From Streptomyces sp. Tue6028 (GTDB lineage: Bacteria > Actinomycetota > Actinomycetes > Streptomycetales > Streptomycetaceae): DNA of 64,000 nt. The stretch covers positions 225,251 through 289,250 of the forward strand of contig NZ_MLCE01000002.1 in the NCBI RefSeq assembly GCF_002300165.1. Reading direction: 5' to 3'. The notes beneath the pieces were generated by a model, which worked only from the letters and a program-made list of their open reading frames with translations, did no database searches and was not told the origin of the DNA. Shown one piece after another: positions 42,210 to 51,165 of the stretch (its first letter is position 1; each line of letters opens with the position of its first letter). Both the position numbers and the translations under genes were made by a program.

Positions 42210-43784
42210 ATGCTGTCCGTGCACCAACGAGGCACGGTCGCCGGAGCCGCGACCGCGACGCTCGCGCTGCTCGCGGCGAGCCTCCCCACGGTGGCGGCGG
42301 CCGCGGACCAGCCCGACCTGTCGCGCTTCTACCAGCAGAAGGTCAAATGGGCCGCCTGCACGGGCTCCGGCATGCCCCACGACATGCAGTGCGGCAAGGT
42401 GACCGTGCCGCTGGACTACGCGCGGCCCGGTGACGGCACCCTCGACGTGGCACTCGCCCGTTATCGGGCGACCGGTGCGTCGCGCGGGTCGGTGGTGCTG
42501 AACTTCGGCGGCCCCGGGGGCGCCGGGATATCCCAGCTCGCCGCCGACAGCAAGGATTTCATGGGGCTCACCAACGGCTACGACGTGGTGACCTTCGATC
42601 CCCGGGGTGTCGGCCGGTCCTCGCCCGTCAGCTGCGGCGCGGGGGCCCAGGACATCTCCGCCACCACGGACCCCACCGTCGAAGCGGGCGATCCCAAGGC
42701 CGCGCTCAGGACGGTGGAGCAGTACGCCAAGCAGTGCGTCAAGCACTCCGGCCCGGTGCTCCGCCACATCGGCACGGTCAACGCCTCCCGGGACATGGAC
42801 GTCATACGCCAGGCGCTCGGCGACAAGAGACTCAACTACCTCGGCTTCTCCTACGGCACCCGGCTGGGCGCGGTGTACGCGGCCCAGTTCCCCGACAAGA
42901 CCGGCCGGATGACGCTCGACGGAGTGGACACGCTCACCGAACCGCTCACGGAGCAGTCCCTGGTGAGCGCGCAGGGGCAGCAGACCGCGCTGGACGATTT
43001 CCTCACCTGGTGCGTCAAGGACCTGGCCTGCCCCTTCGGCCAGGACGCGCGCGGCGCTCGGAAGCAGGTCGTCCAGCTCGTCGACTCGCTCGACCGGGAC
43101 CCGATCACGTCTGCCTTCGGGGACCAGTTCACCGGCCAGGACCTGGTGGGCGCGATCAGCCAGGCGCTCTACAGCGAGTCCCTGTGGCCCTCGCTCGAAC
43201 ATGCCCTCGCCGCCCTGATCCAGGACGGCGACACGCACGCCCTGTCCCAGCTGTCGGGCGGCATCGCGATGCCCGGCGTACCCGCGGCGGGCCGGACGGA
43301 CGGCGGCCTCGTCGGCGACGAGGACGTCCCCGTCGACAATCTGCTCGCCGCCCTGATGGCGATCAACTGCGCGGACGACCCCGACCGGCCCACCGCCGCC
43401 CAGCTCACGAACGACATGAGCCGGCTGCGCGCCACCTTCGAGGAGGCCTCGCCCGTCTTCGGCCCGTTCCGGCTCAACCAGGTGGTGCTGTGCTACGGCC
43501 GGCCCAAGGGCACCGACTTCATCCGTGAGCACGTGCGCGACGTCCACTCCCCGAAGATGCTGCTCGTCGGCACCCGCGGTGACCCCGCGACCCCGTACCG
43601 GTGGACCGTCGAGACCGCCGCGCGGCTGGGTCCGTCGGCCGTGGTGCTCGACAACAAGGGCGAGGGGCACACCGGCTACACGTCGTCGAAGTGCGTGCAC
43701 CAGAAGGTCGACGACTTCCTGCTGTACGGCTCCCTCCCGGGCAGCGGCAGCTCCTGCGGGGCCGACGACGACAAGGCACGATGA
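42210..43784 (+). CDS. Secreted alpha/beta-hydrolase, tripeptidyl aminopeptidase type (Tap, S33)
   Basis: 524 aa. Signal peptide ~1-31 (GAATATLALLAASLPTVAAAA). Oxyanion region NFGGPGGAG; nucleophile S214 in GFSYGTR; Asp D458 in GTRGDPATPY; His H487 in GEGHTGY. The C-terminal TAP-like domain is present. Streptomyces Tap-family enzymes remove N-terminal tripeptides from secreted proteins. ATG 42210 follows GGAGG at 42200-42204. It is divergent from the chaplin gene, which may reflect shared developmental timing. Confidence 0.85.
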   Translation: MLSVHQRGTVAGAATATLALLAASLPTVAAAADQPDLSRFYQQKVKWAACTGSGMPHDMQCGKVTVPLDYARPGDGTLDVALARYRATGASRGSVVLNFGGPGGAGISQLAADSKDFMGLTNGYDVVTFDPRGVGRSSPVSCGAGAQDISATTDPTVEAGDPKAALRTVEQYAKQCVKHSGPVLRHIGTVNASRDMDVIRQALGDKRLNYLGFSYGTRLGAVYAAQFPDKTGRMTLDGVDTLTEPLTEQSLVSAQGQQTALDDFLTWCVKDLACPFGQDARGARKQVVQLVDSLDRDPITSAFGDQFTGQDLVGAISQALYSESLWPSLEHALAALIQDGDTHALSQLSGGIAMPGVPAAGRTDGGLVGDEDVPVDNLLAALMAINCADDPDRPTAAQLTNDMSRLRATFEEASPVFGPFRLNQVVLCYGRPKGTDFIREHVRDVHSPKMLLVGTRGDPATPYRWTVETAARLGPSAVVLDNKGEGHTGYTSSKCVHQKVDDFLLYGSLPGSGSSCGADDDKAR

Positions 43785-43927
43785 CGGCGCGGTCCGGCGG
43801 TGACACGGCCGGGTGACACGGACGAGCCGGCTACAACCTCTCGTACGACGCGGTGGTCACACTGGGCAGGGCGCCGCCCGGACCGGGCACGGCGCACCGT
43901 TCGTGACGACTCCAGGGGGAACCGCCG

Positions 43928-44449
43928 ATGCGCATCCGAACCGTCCTCACCCTCTCGGCCGCCGCCACCGCTCTGCTCCTCGCGGTGCCCCAGAGCGGCT
44001 CGGCCACCCCGCAGCAGGCCTCCGGCCGGATCGCGAAGTGTGCGGGGAAGGTCCTCCAGCTGCGGGCCGAGCAGTCCGCGGACGCCCGCGTCGTGCACAT
44101 CGGCGTCACGAACCGTTCCCCCCGTACCTGCACGGTCGACCGCATCCCCACCGTCACCTTCGGGGACCTGGACGGCGCCGCCCTGCCGACGCCCGCGGGC
44201 GAGAGCGGCCCGTACCGCCTCGGCCCGGGCCGTACGGCGTTCGCGGCCGTCCGGACGATCGCCGATCCTGCCGACCCCGAGGCCCGCACGGTGGACTCCA
44301 TCACCGTGTCCGCCGACCCGTCCCTGTTCGGGCGTTCGTTCACCGCGGAGCAGCTGGGCGCGGGGGACGCCGTGCTGGTGTGGGAGCCGGTGACGACGTG
44401 GTGGAAGCCGTCCGCGGCGGCCGCGGACAAGGCGCTCGGCCTCGGCTGA
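43928..44449 (+). CDS. Secreted DUF4232-like protein
   Basis: 173 aa. Signal peptide 1-26 (TVLTLSAAATALLLAVPQSGSA). The rest is a beta-rich domain with two Cys that may form a disulfide (IAKCAGKVLQL; SPRTCTVDRIP) and the family-like GDLDGAALP and GRTAFAAVRT blocks. DUF4232 proteins are common in Streptomyces secretomes; function unknown. ATG 43928 with AGGGGGAACC upstream. Ends ~110 bp before the FMN protein. Confidence 0.65.
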   Translation: MRIRTVLTLSAAATALLLAVPQSGSATPQQASGRIAKCAGKVLQLRAEQSADARVVHIGVTNRSPRTCTVDRIPTVTFGDLDGAALPTPAGESGPYRLGPGRTAFAAVRTIADPADPEARTVDSITVSADPSLFGRSFTAEQLGAGDAVLVWEPVTTWWKPSAAAADKALGLG

Positions 44450-44562
44450 GCGGCTCCCGGCATCCACCCGGCGGGTGCGGTCGCCGGGCCGTGGACAACC
44501 CGAGCGGCAGCTCAGCTTTCGCCCCGCGCCGCGAGGTGGGTTTGACTCGTGGTGTGCGCCGG

Positions 44563-46113
44563 ATGCTCTTGCCGCTGTTCGTCGCCCTCGGCGCGGCCGG
44601 GGCGCTGGTCCTGGCATGCGCCGTGTCGGCGTGGTGGTGGTGCGCAGCGGGCGTCCTGCTGGCCCTGACCGCGCTCGCCGCGCATGACCTGACACAGCGC
44701 CGCCGTGCGGTGCTGCGCAACCACCCCCTGCTCGGCCGCTTCCGGCGCGTCGTGGCGGGACGGCACGCCGCCGGACGGGCCGAGGACGGGCGACCGTACG
44801 GCCCCGAAGTGGTGGCCCTCGTGCGCGAGCGTGCCGCGGGTGCCGAGGCGCCCGAGCCGTGCGGCACCCGACGGGACGTGTACGCCGGCGGGCACGAGTT
44901 CCTGGAACCGTCGATGTGTCCGGCCGAGGTTCCCGACGAGCCGCCCGTGGTCCGCGTCGGCGGCCCCGACTGCACCAAGCCGTACGACATGGCGCTGCTC
45001 AACGTGTCCGCGATGAGTTTCGGCGCACTGTCCTCGCACGCCGTCCTGGCGCTGAACAGGGGTGCCGCGAAGGGCGGTTTCGCGCAGGACACCGGCGAGG
45101 GCGGCCTGTCGGACCACCATCTGCGCGGCGGCGGGGACCTGATCTGGGAGATCGGCACCGGGTATTTCGGCTGCCGCACCGCCGAAGGGCGATTCGAGGC
45201 ACGGGAGTTCGCGGACAAGGCGGCGCTGCCCGAGGTCAAGTGCGTGTCGCTGAAGCTCTCGCAGGGTGCTCATCCGGGGGCCGGCGCGATCCTGCCGGGT
45301 GTGAAGGTCGGTGCCGAGGTGGCCCGGACGCGCGGCGTGCCGGAGGGTCGGGCCGTGGTGTCACCGGCGTACCACCGGGAGTTCTCCACTCCGCGGGAGA
45401 TGGTGTGCTTCCTGGCCCGCATGCGGGAGCTGGCGGGCGGCAAACCCACGGGGTTCAAGCTGTGCGTGGGTTCGCGCCGTCAGTTCCTCGCCGTCTGCAA
45501 GGCGATGCTCGCCGAGGGGGTCACCCCGGACTTCATCGTCGTGGACGGCGCGGAGGGCGGTACGGGCGCCGCTCCGGCGGAGTTCCCCGGCGCCGTGGGG
45601 ACGCCGCTGACGGAGGGCCTGCTCACGGTCCACAACGCGCTGGTCGGCGCCGGGCTGCGCGACCGCGTCCGGATCGGTGCGAGCGGTGGCGTCGCCACCG
45701 GCGCGGACATCGTCGGGCGGCTGGCGCAGGGAGCGGACTACACCAACGCCGCGCGCGCGATGATGCTCGCCCTCGGCTGTCTCCAGGCCCGTCGCTGTCA
45801 CACCGGCACCTGCCCGACGGGTATCGCCACGCAGGACCCGCGTCGGGCGCGCGCCCTGGACATCGCCGACAAGGCCGAGCGTGTCCACCGGTATCAGCGG
45901 GCGACCGTGCGCAGCGCGTGCCGGATCATGGCGGCGGCGGGGGTGCGGGACCCGGCCGGCCTCGTGCCCCGTCTCCTGCTGCGGCGCACCGACGCGGCGA
46001 CGGTGCGTTCGTACGCGGAGCTCCACGAGTGGCTGGAGCCCGGTGTGCTGCGGGCCGAGCCGCCCGCGTCATGGCGGGCGGACTGGCGGGCGGCGGACCC
46101 GGACGTGTTCTGA
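44563..46113 (+). CDS. FMN-binding glutamate-synthase-like membrane protein
   Basis: 516 aa from ATG 44563. Two N-terminal membrane helices (LLPLFVALGAAGALVLACAV and WWWCAAGVLLALTALAAHDL), then a GltB-type FMN/3Fe-4S barrel: MSFGALSSHAVLALNRGA, DGAEGGTGAAPAEF, and the cluster-like C-x5-C-x4-C region QARRCHTGTCPTGIATQ. The glutaminase and GltD partners are absent, so it is a stand-alone oxidoreductase of unknown reaction. GTG 44554 or 44536 could be the real start; GAGGTGGG lies at 44533-44540. Confidence 0.8.
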   Translation: MLLPLFVALGAAGALVLACAVSAWWWCAAGVLLALTALAAHDLTQRRRAVLRNHPLLGRFRRVVAGRHAAGRAEDGRPYGPEVVALVRERAAGAEAPEPCGTRRDVYAGGHEFLEPSMCPAEVPDEPPVVRVGGPDCTKPYDMALLNVSAMSFGALSSHAVLALNRGAAKGGFAQDTGEGGLSDHHLRGGGDLIWEIGTGYFGCRTAEGRFEAREFADKAALPEVKCVSLKLSQGAHPGAGAILPGVKVGAEVARTRGVPEGRAVVSPAYHREFSTPREMVCFLARMRELAGGKPTGFKLCVGSRRQFLAVCKAMLAEGVTPDFIVVDGAEGGTGAAPAEFPGAVGTPLTEGLLTVHNALVGAGLRDRVRIGASGGVATGADIVGRLAQGADYTNAARAMMLALGCLQARRCHTGTCPTGIATQDPRRARALDIADKAERVHRYQRATVRSACRIMAAAGVRDPAGLVPRLLLRRTDAATVRSYAELHEWLEPGVLRAEPPASWRADWRAADPDVF

Positions 46114-46132
46114 ACGCCCGCGGCCGACGGGC

Positions 46133-47395
46133 TCAGAAGTCCACCGGGTCGCGGACGATGGGGCACGTCATGCAGTGGCCGCCGCCCCTCCCCCGCCCGA
46201 GCTCGGCGCCGACGATGGTGATGACCTCGACGCCGGCCTTGCGCAGGAGGGTGTTGGTCTGGGTGTTGCGGTCGTAGGTGAACACCACGCCCGGTTCCAG
46301 CGCGACGGCGTTGTTGCCGCTGTCCCACTGCTGGCGCTCGGAGGCGTAGACGTCCCCGCCGGTCTCGACGACGCGCAGCTCGGACAGGCCGAGGGCCTTC
46401 GCGACGACATCGGTGAAGGGACGCGAGCCCTCGTCGGTGAGTTCGATCCCGGGGGCCTTGTCGCTCGGGCGGAGGGAGAAGGTGTGGACCGCGTCCATGA
46501 TGGTCGGGTACAGCGTGACGAGGTCCCGGTCGGCGAAGGTGAAGACGGTGTCGAGGTGCATGGCGGACCGCAGTTTCGGCATGCCCGCCACGATGACGTG
46601 CTCGGCGGCCCCGTTCTCGAAGAGGGCTGCCGCGACCTGGGTGATGGCCTGCCGTGAGGTGCGCTCGCTCATGCCCATGAGCACGATGCCTTTGCCGACC
46701 GGCATGATGTCGCCGCCCTCGAAGGACGCCTGGCCCCAGTCCCGTTCGGGGTCGCCCCACCACACGGGAGAGCCCGCGAAGTCCGGGTGGAAGGTGTAGA
46801 TCGCCTTCATCAGGAGCGTCTCGTCGTGCCGGGCGGGCCAGTACAGCGGGTTGAGCGTGACCCCTTCGTACAGCCAGCACGTCGTGTCGCGGGTGTACAG
46901 GGTGTTGGGCAGCGGCGGCATCAGGTACTCGCGGACGCCCGTCGACTCGCGGGCCAGGGCGACGTAGCCGGAGCGGAACTCGTCCGGCAGGTCTGCGGTG
47001 GCCAGACCGCCGATCAGGTACGTGGCGAGCTCGGCGGGTCCGAGGGTCTCCAGGAAGGCCCGGGTGTCGTCGACGAGTCCGAGTCCCACCTCGTTCGCGG
47101 TGATCTTCCGGTCCAGGAGCCAGTCCCGGGCGACGGGGATCGCCATGGTCCGGGCGAGCAGTTCGTGCAGCTCCACCACGTCGACGCCGCGCTCACGCAG
47201 CTTGTTGACGAAGTCGGCGTGGTCGCGCTGGGCGTTCTCCACCCACATGACGTCGTCGAAGAGCAGGTCGTCGGAGTTGGTGGGGGTCAGCCTGCGGTGC
47301 GCGAGGCCGGGCGCGCACACCAGCACCTTGCGCAGTCTGCCGACCTCCGAGTGGACGCCGTACGCGGGACGGCCGGTGGTGTCCTGACTGGTCAC
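46133..47395 (-). CDS. arcA: Arginine deiminase
   Basis: 420 aa, full length. N-terminal block [17 protein letters not shown]; catalytic motifs FEGGD (~230), HLDTVFT (~283) and the nucleophile C408 in GGHCMTCP near the end. It converts arginine to citrulline and ammonia, feeding ATP production or acid resistance. It follows the permease gene by 18 bp in the same direction. Carbamate kinase and catabolic ornithine carbamoyltransferase are not in the window, so the rest of the pathway must be elsewhere. GTG start 47395 follows GAGAAAGG. Confidence 0.92.
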   Translation of the reverse strand: MTSQDTTGRPAYGVHSEVGRLRKVLVCAPGLAHRRLTPTNSDDLLFDDVMWVENAQRDHADFVNKLRERGVDVVELHELLARTMAIPVARDWLLDRKITANEVGLGLVDDTRAFLETLGPAELATYLIGGLATADLPDEFRSGYVALARESTGVREYLMPPLPNTLYTRDTTCWLYEGVTLNPLYWPARHDETLLMKAIYTFHPDFAGSPVWWGDPERDWGQASFEGGDIMPVGKGIVLMGMSERTSRQAITQVAAALFENGAAEHVIVAGMPKLRSAMHLDTVFTFADRDLVTLYPTIMDAVHTFSLRPSDKAPGIELTDEGSRPFTDVVAKALGLSELRVVETGGDVYASERQQWDSGNNAVALEPGVVFTYDRNTQTNTLLRKAGVEVITIVGAELGRGRGGGHCMTCPIVRDPVDF

Positions 47396-47413
47396 GGTGT
47401 GCCTTTCTCCGGG

Positions 47414-48832
47414 TCAGAGGCTGATCCAGCCCAGTGCTAGGGCGACGACGCCGAGGGCCGCGCCCGCGGTCGAGACGACGAGGATGACGAGTTCGCGGGG
47501 CGAGAAGAGCCGTCTGCCCTGCTCGCGCCGTGCCATCACGAACAGGACCGTGGCGGGCGCGTAGATGATGAAGGAGACGAGGATGAACTTCAGTCCTGCC
47601 GCGTACAGCAGGAAGGCGGTGTAGAGGGTCGCGAGGAGGCCGACGGCCAGGTCCCTGCCGCGTCCGGCGCGCGCGATCTTCACAGCGAAGGCGGCCGCCA
47701 GCAGGAACGGAATCAGCGTCAGGGCGCTGGTCAGGTCCAGCGCGAAGTTGAACGCGTCGTCCGAGAACAGGACGACGACCAGCATGATCTGAGTGAGGAT
47801 CGTCGACATCACCAGGGCGGGCACCGGCACGTCGGCGGCGGTGGAGCGGGCGAGGAAGCGGGGCATGTCCTCGTCCTTGGCGGCGACGAACAGCACCTCG
47901 GCCGCCATCAGCGTCCAGGCGAGATAGGCGCCGAGCACGGAGACGATCAGTCCGACGCTGACGAAGACCTTGCCCCAGGTTCCGACCGCGCTCTCCAGGA
48001 CCCCGGCCATGGACGGCTGGCGCAGCTCGGCGATCTCGCTCATCGGCATCAGCCCGTACGACACGATCGTCACCGAGGCGAAGATCGCGAAGACGCTCAG
48101 GAAGCCGAGGACGGTCGCGCGGCCCACGTCCTCGCGGCGTCCGGCGTGCCGTGAGTAGACGCTCGCGCCCTCGACTCCGAGGAACACGAACACGGTCGCC
48201 AGCATGGTGCCCTTGACTTGGTTGAAGAGCGAACCGGCGTAGTCGGCGCCGGCGAAGTTCTCGGCGAACACGTGCGGTTTCAGGTAGAAGAGCGCGAGGA
48301 CGACGAAGACGAGGATCGGCACGACCTTCGCCACGGTGACGATCCGGTTGATGGCCGCCGCCTCCTTCACCCCGCGGCGGATGAGGAGGAAGAACGCCCA
48401 CAGGCCGACGGAGGAGATCACCACCGCGAGGACGGTGTCGCCCTCGCCGAGCGCGGGCGCGATCGCCCCGACGGTCGACATGATCAGCACCCAGTACGTC
48501 ACGTTGCCGACGCACGCGCTGGCCCAGTAGCCGAAGGCCGAGAAGAAGCCGAGGTACTCGCCGAAGCCCGCCTTCGCGTAGGCGTAGACGCCCGCGTCGA
48601 GGTCGGGTCTGCGGATCGCCAGGCGCTGGAAGACGAAGGCGAGCATCAGCATGCCGGTGCCGGCGACGGCCCAGGCGATGAGGGCGCCGGCGACGCCCGT
48701 CTCCTCGGCGAACCGGCTCGGCAGGGAGAAGACTCCGGCTCCGACCATCGAGCCGACGACCATCATGGTGAGGGTCAGCAGCGTCAGCTTCGCGACCGGC
48801 GGCGCCTGCGCGTCCGTGTCCACCTGCGTCAT
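47414..48832 (-). CDS. Arginine:ornithine antiporter-like APC permease (ArcD type)
   Basis: 472 aa, 12-13 membrane helices. The first helix has VVGSMVGAGVFSLPSRFAEETG, the basic amino-acid antiporter signature; Y-A-Y-A-K-A-G-F-G-E-Y-L-G-F follows. It is immediately upstream of arcA, giving an arcD-arcA operon, so arginine import with citrulline or ornithine export is expected. ATG 48832 is the first Met after a leader that runs from the promoter region shared with the divergent baeRF gene. Confidence 0.85.
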   Translation of the reverse strand: MTQVDTDAQAPPVAKLTLLTLTMMVVGSMVGAGVFSLPSRFAEETGVAGALIAWAVAGTGMLMLAFVFQRLAIRRPDLDAGVYAYAKAGFGEYLGFFSAFGYWASACVGNVTYWVLIMSTVGAIAPALGEGDTVLAVVISSVGLWAFFLLIRRGVKEAAAINRIVTVAKVVPILVFVVLALFYLKPHVFAENFAGADYAGSLFNQVKGTMLATVFVFLGVEGASVYSRHAGRREDVGRATVLGFLSVFAIFASVTIVSYGLMPMSEIAELRQPSMAGVLESAVGTWGKVFVSVGLIVSVLGAYLAWTLMAAEVLFVAAKDEDMPRFLARSTAADVPVPALVMSTILTQIMLVVVLFSDDAFNFALDLTSALTLIPFLLAAAFAVKIARAGRGRDLAVGLLATLYTAFLLYAAGLKFILVSFIIYAPATVLFVMARREQGRRLFSPRELVILVVSTAGAALGVVALALGWISL

Positions 48833-48960
48833 GGGCGTCCTGCCGGGAAGGGCATCGTCGTGCGCGACCACGATGCGGACCTCGTCATCTGGCGACCCAG
48901 CGACCCTAACAACGAATTGCACCAAATGCCCGATAGGGGAATTGGTCCTATGGTGCTGTT

Positions 48961-50055
48961 ATGGAGCACGCACTCAGCCCCGCGACCCTCTCCGAGCTGC
49001 GCAGGCCGCGGCCCTACCCGGCGGTGTCGGTGCTGACGCCGACACACCGCCGCGAGCCCGACAACGCCCAGGATCCGGTCCGGTTGCGCAATGTGATGGC
49101 CGAAGCCAAGAAGCAGCTGGAGGCCGATCCCGCCGTCACCCGCGAGCGGCGCACCGATGTCCTCCAGCAGCTCGACCGGGCCGTGTCCGAGGTCGACCTG
49201 GCGCATGCCGAGGACGGTCTGGTGATCTTCGCGGCACCCGGCGAACACCAGGTCTGGTCCCTGGCACGCACCGTGCCCGAGCGCGTCGTGCTCTCGGACA
49301 CCTTCCTGACCCGCAACCTCGTCGCCGCACAGGCCTCCGAGCGCCCGTTCTGGGTCCTGTCCGTCGCCGCCGACCGGGTCACGCTGTGGAACGGCGGAGG
49401 AGGCCATGTCGTCGAGGACCACACGGGCGGCTTCCCGCTGGTCAGGGACCGCGAGAACTTCGACGCGGAACGTCAGGAGCAGATCGGCGACATCCCGAGC
49501 ACCTTCCGCGACGAGGGCACCCGCCGCTTCCTGCGCGACGCGGACACCGTCCTGGCCTCGGTCCTGCGGGAGAACCCGCGACCGCTGTACGTCACCGGTG
49601 AGACCTCCGCGCTCTCCCTCCTGGACGAGCTCGGCACCGTGACCAAGGACGCGACGCACATCCCGCACGGCGGGCTCGCGCACGGCTCCGCCGAAGCCGT
49701 GTGGCAGGCGATCCGCCCGCTGATCAACGCCGAGGAACGCAAGGGCGCCGACGAGGTCGCCCACGAACTCGAAACGGCCCTCGGCCGCAAGGAGTTCGCC
49801 GCCGGCGTCGACGAGGTGTGGCAGAACGCGACCGAGGGCCGCGTCCGGCTGCTCGCCGTCGAGGAGAACTACCGCGTGACGGTCCGCGACGACGGCGACC
49901 ACCTCGTCCCGGCGGCAAGCGGTGATCTGGACTCCCGTGAGGACATCGTCGACGAGATCGTCGAACAGTGCCTGGAGACGGGCGCCGAGGTCCGCTTCGT
50001 GCCCGACGGGAGCCTCAGGGACGCGAAAGGCATCGCCGGGGTGCTGCGTTACTGA
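48961..50055 (+). CDS. baeRF-type (archaeo-eukaryotic release-factor-like) protein
   Basis: 364 aa. N-terminal block YPAVSVLTPTHRREPDN and C-terminal RLLAVEENYRVTV resemble bacterial baeRF3/Rv2629-type proteins, relatives of eRF1 that lack clear release motifs; some relatives bind hibernating ribosomes. It is divergent from arcD-arcA. TATGGT ends 6 nt before the ATG, suggesting a leaderless message, and GGGGAATTGGTCCT (48936-48949) resembles a DevR/DosR-type site. A role in ribosome protection during energy stress is inference. Confidence 0.65.
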   Translation: MEHALSPATLSELRRPRPYPAVSVLTPTHRREPDNAQDPVRLRNVMAEAKKQLEADPAVTRERRTDVLQQLDRAVSEVDLAHAEDGLVIFAAPGEHQVWSLARTVPERVVLSDTFLTRNLVAAQASERPFWVLSVAADRVTLWNGGGGHVVEDHTGGFPLVRDRENFDAERQEQIGDIPSTFRDEGTRRFLRDADTVLASVLRENPRPLYVTGETSALSLLDELGTVTKDATHIPHGGLAHGSAEAVWQAIRPLINAEERKGADEVAHELETALGRKEFAAGVDEVWQNATEGRVRLLAVEENYRVTVRDDGDHLVPAASGDLDSREDIVDEIVEQCLETGAEVRFVPDGSLRDAKGIAGVLRY

Positions 50056-50112
50056 TCACTCCGACCGACAATCGGACAGAGAACCGAACGTCGGCGGAGA
50101 GGTACGGAGCAC

Positions 50113-51126
50113 GTGAACGACCTGTTGGGTGTCGCAGTCCTGGGTGCCGGACACATGGGAGCCGACCACATACGGCGGATCGACCGGCTGGTGAGCGGCG
50201 CCCGGGTCGCCGCCGTGGCGGACCCCGAGACGGACCGGGCGAAGGACGCCGTGGCCGGCATCGAGAACGTCTCGGTGCACGCCGAGGCCGTCGCCGCGCT
50301 CGACGCGCCGGGCGTCCAGGCGGTGTTGATCGCCTCTCCCGGCCCGGCGCACGAGGACGCGCTCCTCGCCGCCTTCGCGCGCGGGCTGCCGGTGCTCTGC
50401 GAGAAGCCGATGGTGCCGGAGTCCGCCGGCGCGCTGCGGGTGGTGGAGGCGGAGGCGCGGCTCGGCCGCCGGCTCGCCCAGATCGGCTTCATGCGCCGGT
50501 ACGACGCGGAGTACCTGCGCCTGAAGTCCCTGCTGGACAGCGGCCGGCTGGGCAGGCCCTTGATGCTGCACTGTACCCACCGCAACGTGTCGTCGCCGCC
50601 CCACTTCACGTCGGCGATGCTGGTCAACAGCTCCGTCTCGCACGAGATCGACGCCGCTCGCTGGCTGCTGGGCCAGGAGCTCACGGCCGTGACCGTGCTC
50701 CGCCCCCGGCCCTCCTCGCACGCCCCGGAAGGCCTGCTGGACCCCCAGTTCGTGCTGTTCGAGGCCGCGGACGGTGCCGTGGTCGACGTCGAGGTCTTCG
50801 TCAACTGCGGCTTCGGTTACCAGGTGCGGTGCGAGGCGGTCTGCGAGTCGGGCAGCGCCCGGATCGGTGACGAACACACGATGGTGGTGACGTCGGCGGG
50901 CGGTGCGCACGAGGAGGTGGCGCAGGACTATCTCGTGCGGTTCGCCGACGCCTACGACCGTGAGGTGCAGGCCTGGGTGGACGCCACCCGGCAGGGCCGG
51001 GTCACCGGCCCGAGCGCCTGGGACGGGTACGCGGCCTCCGCCGTCGCCGAGGCGGGCGTCAGGGCCCTGGAGGAGGGCGGCCGGGTGACCGTCGAACTGG
51101 CCCCGCGCCCGGACCTGTACGCGTGA
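50113..51126 (+). CDS. Gfo/Idh/MocA-family NAD-dependent oxidoreductase
   Basis: 337 aa. Rossmann motif [17 protein letters not shown], then [10 protein letters not shown] with the family Glu-Lys-Pro, and [15 protein letters not shown] with the conserved Tyr/Lys region of inositol-2-dehydrogenase-like enzymes. GTG 50113 with GGAG 7 nt upstream, only 57 bp after the baeRF gene and probably cotranscribed. Sugar or inositol substrate unknown. Confidence 0.85.
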   Translation: MNDLLGVAVLGAGHMGADHIRRIDRLVSGARVAAVADPETDRAKDAVAGIENVSVHAEAVAALDAPGVQAVLIASPGPAHEDALLAAFARGLPVLCEKPMVPESAGALRVVEAEARLGRRLAQIGFMRRYDAEYLRLKSLLDSGRLGRPLMLHCTHRNVSSPPHFTSAMLVNSSVSHEIDAARWLLGQELTAVTVLRPRPSSHAPEGLLDPQFVLFEAADGAVVDVEVFVNCGFGYQVRCEAVCESGSARIGDEHTMVVTSAGGAHEEVAQDYLVRFADAYDREVQAWVDATRQGRVTGPSAWDGYAASAVAEAGVRALEEGGRVTVELAPRPDLYA

Positions 51127-51165
51127 ACGACGGCGGCGGGCGCCCTGGCCCGCCGCCGCGCGCCG

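Noticed and set aside
46133..48832. Complete arginine deiminase pathway
   Set aside because: Only arcA and a permease are present; no ornithine carbamoyltransferase or carbamate kinase gene is in the window.
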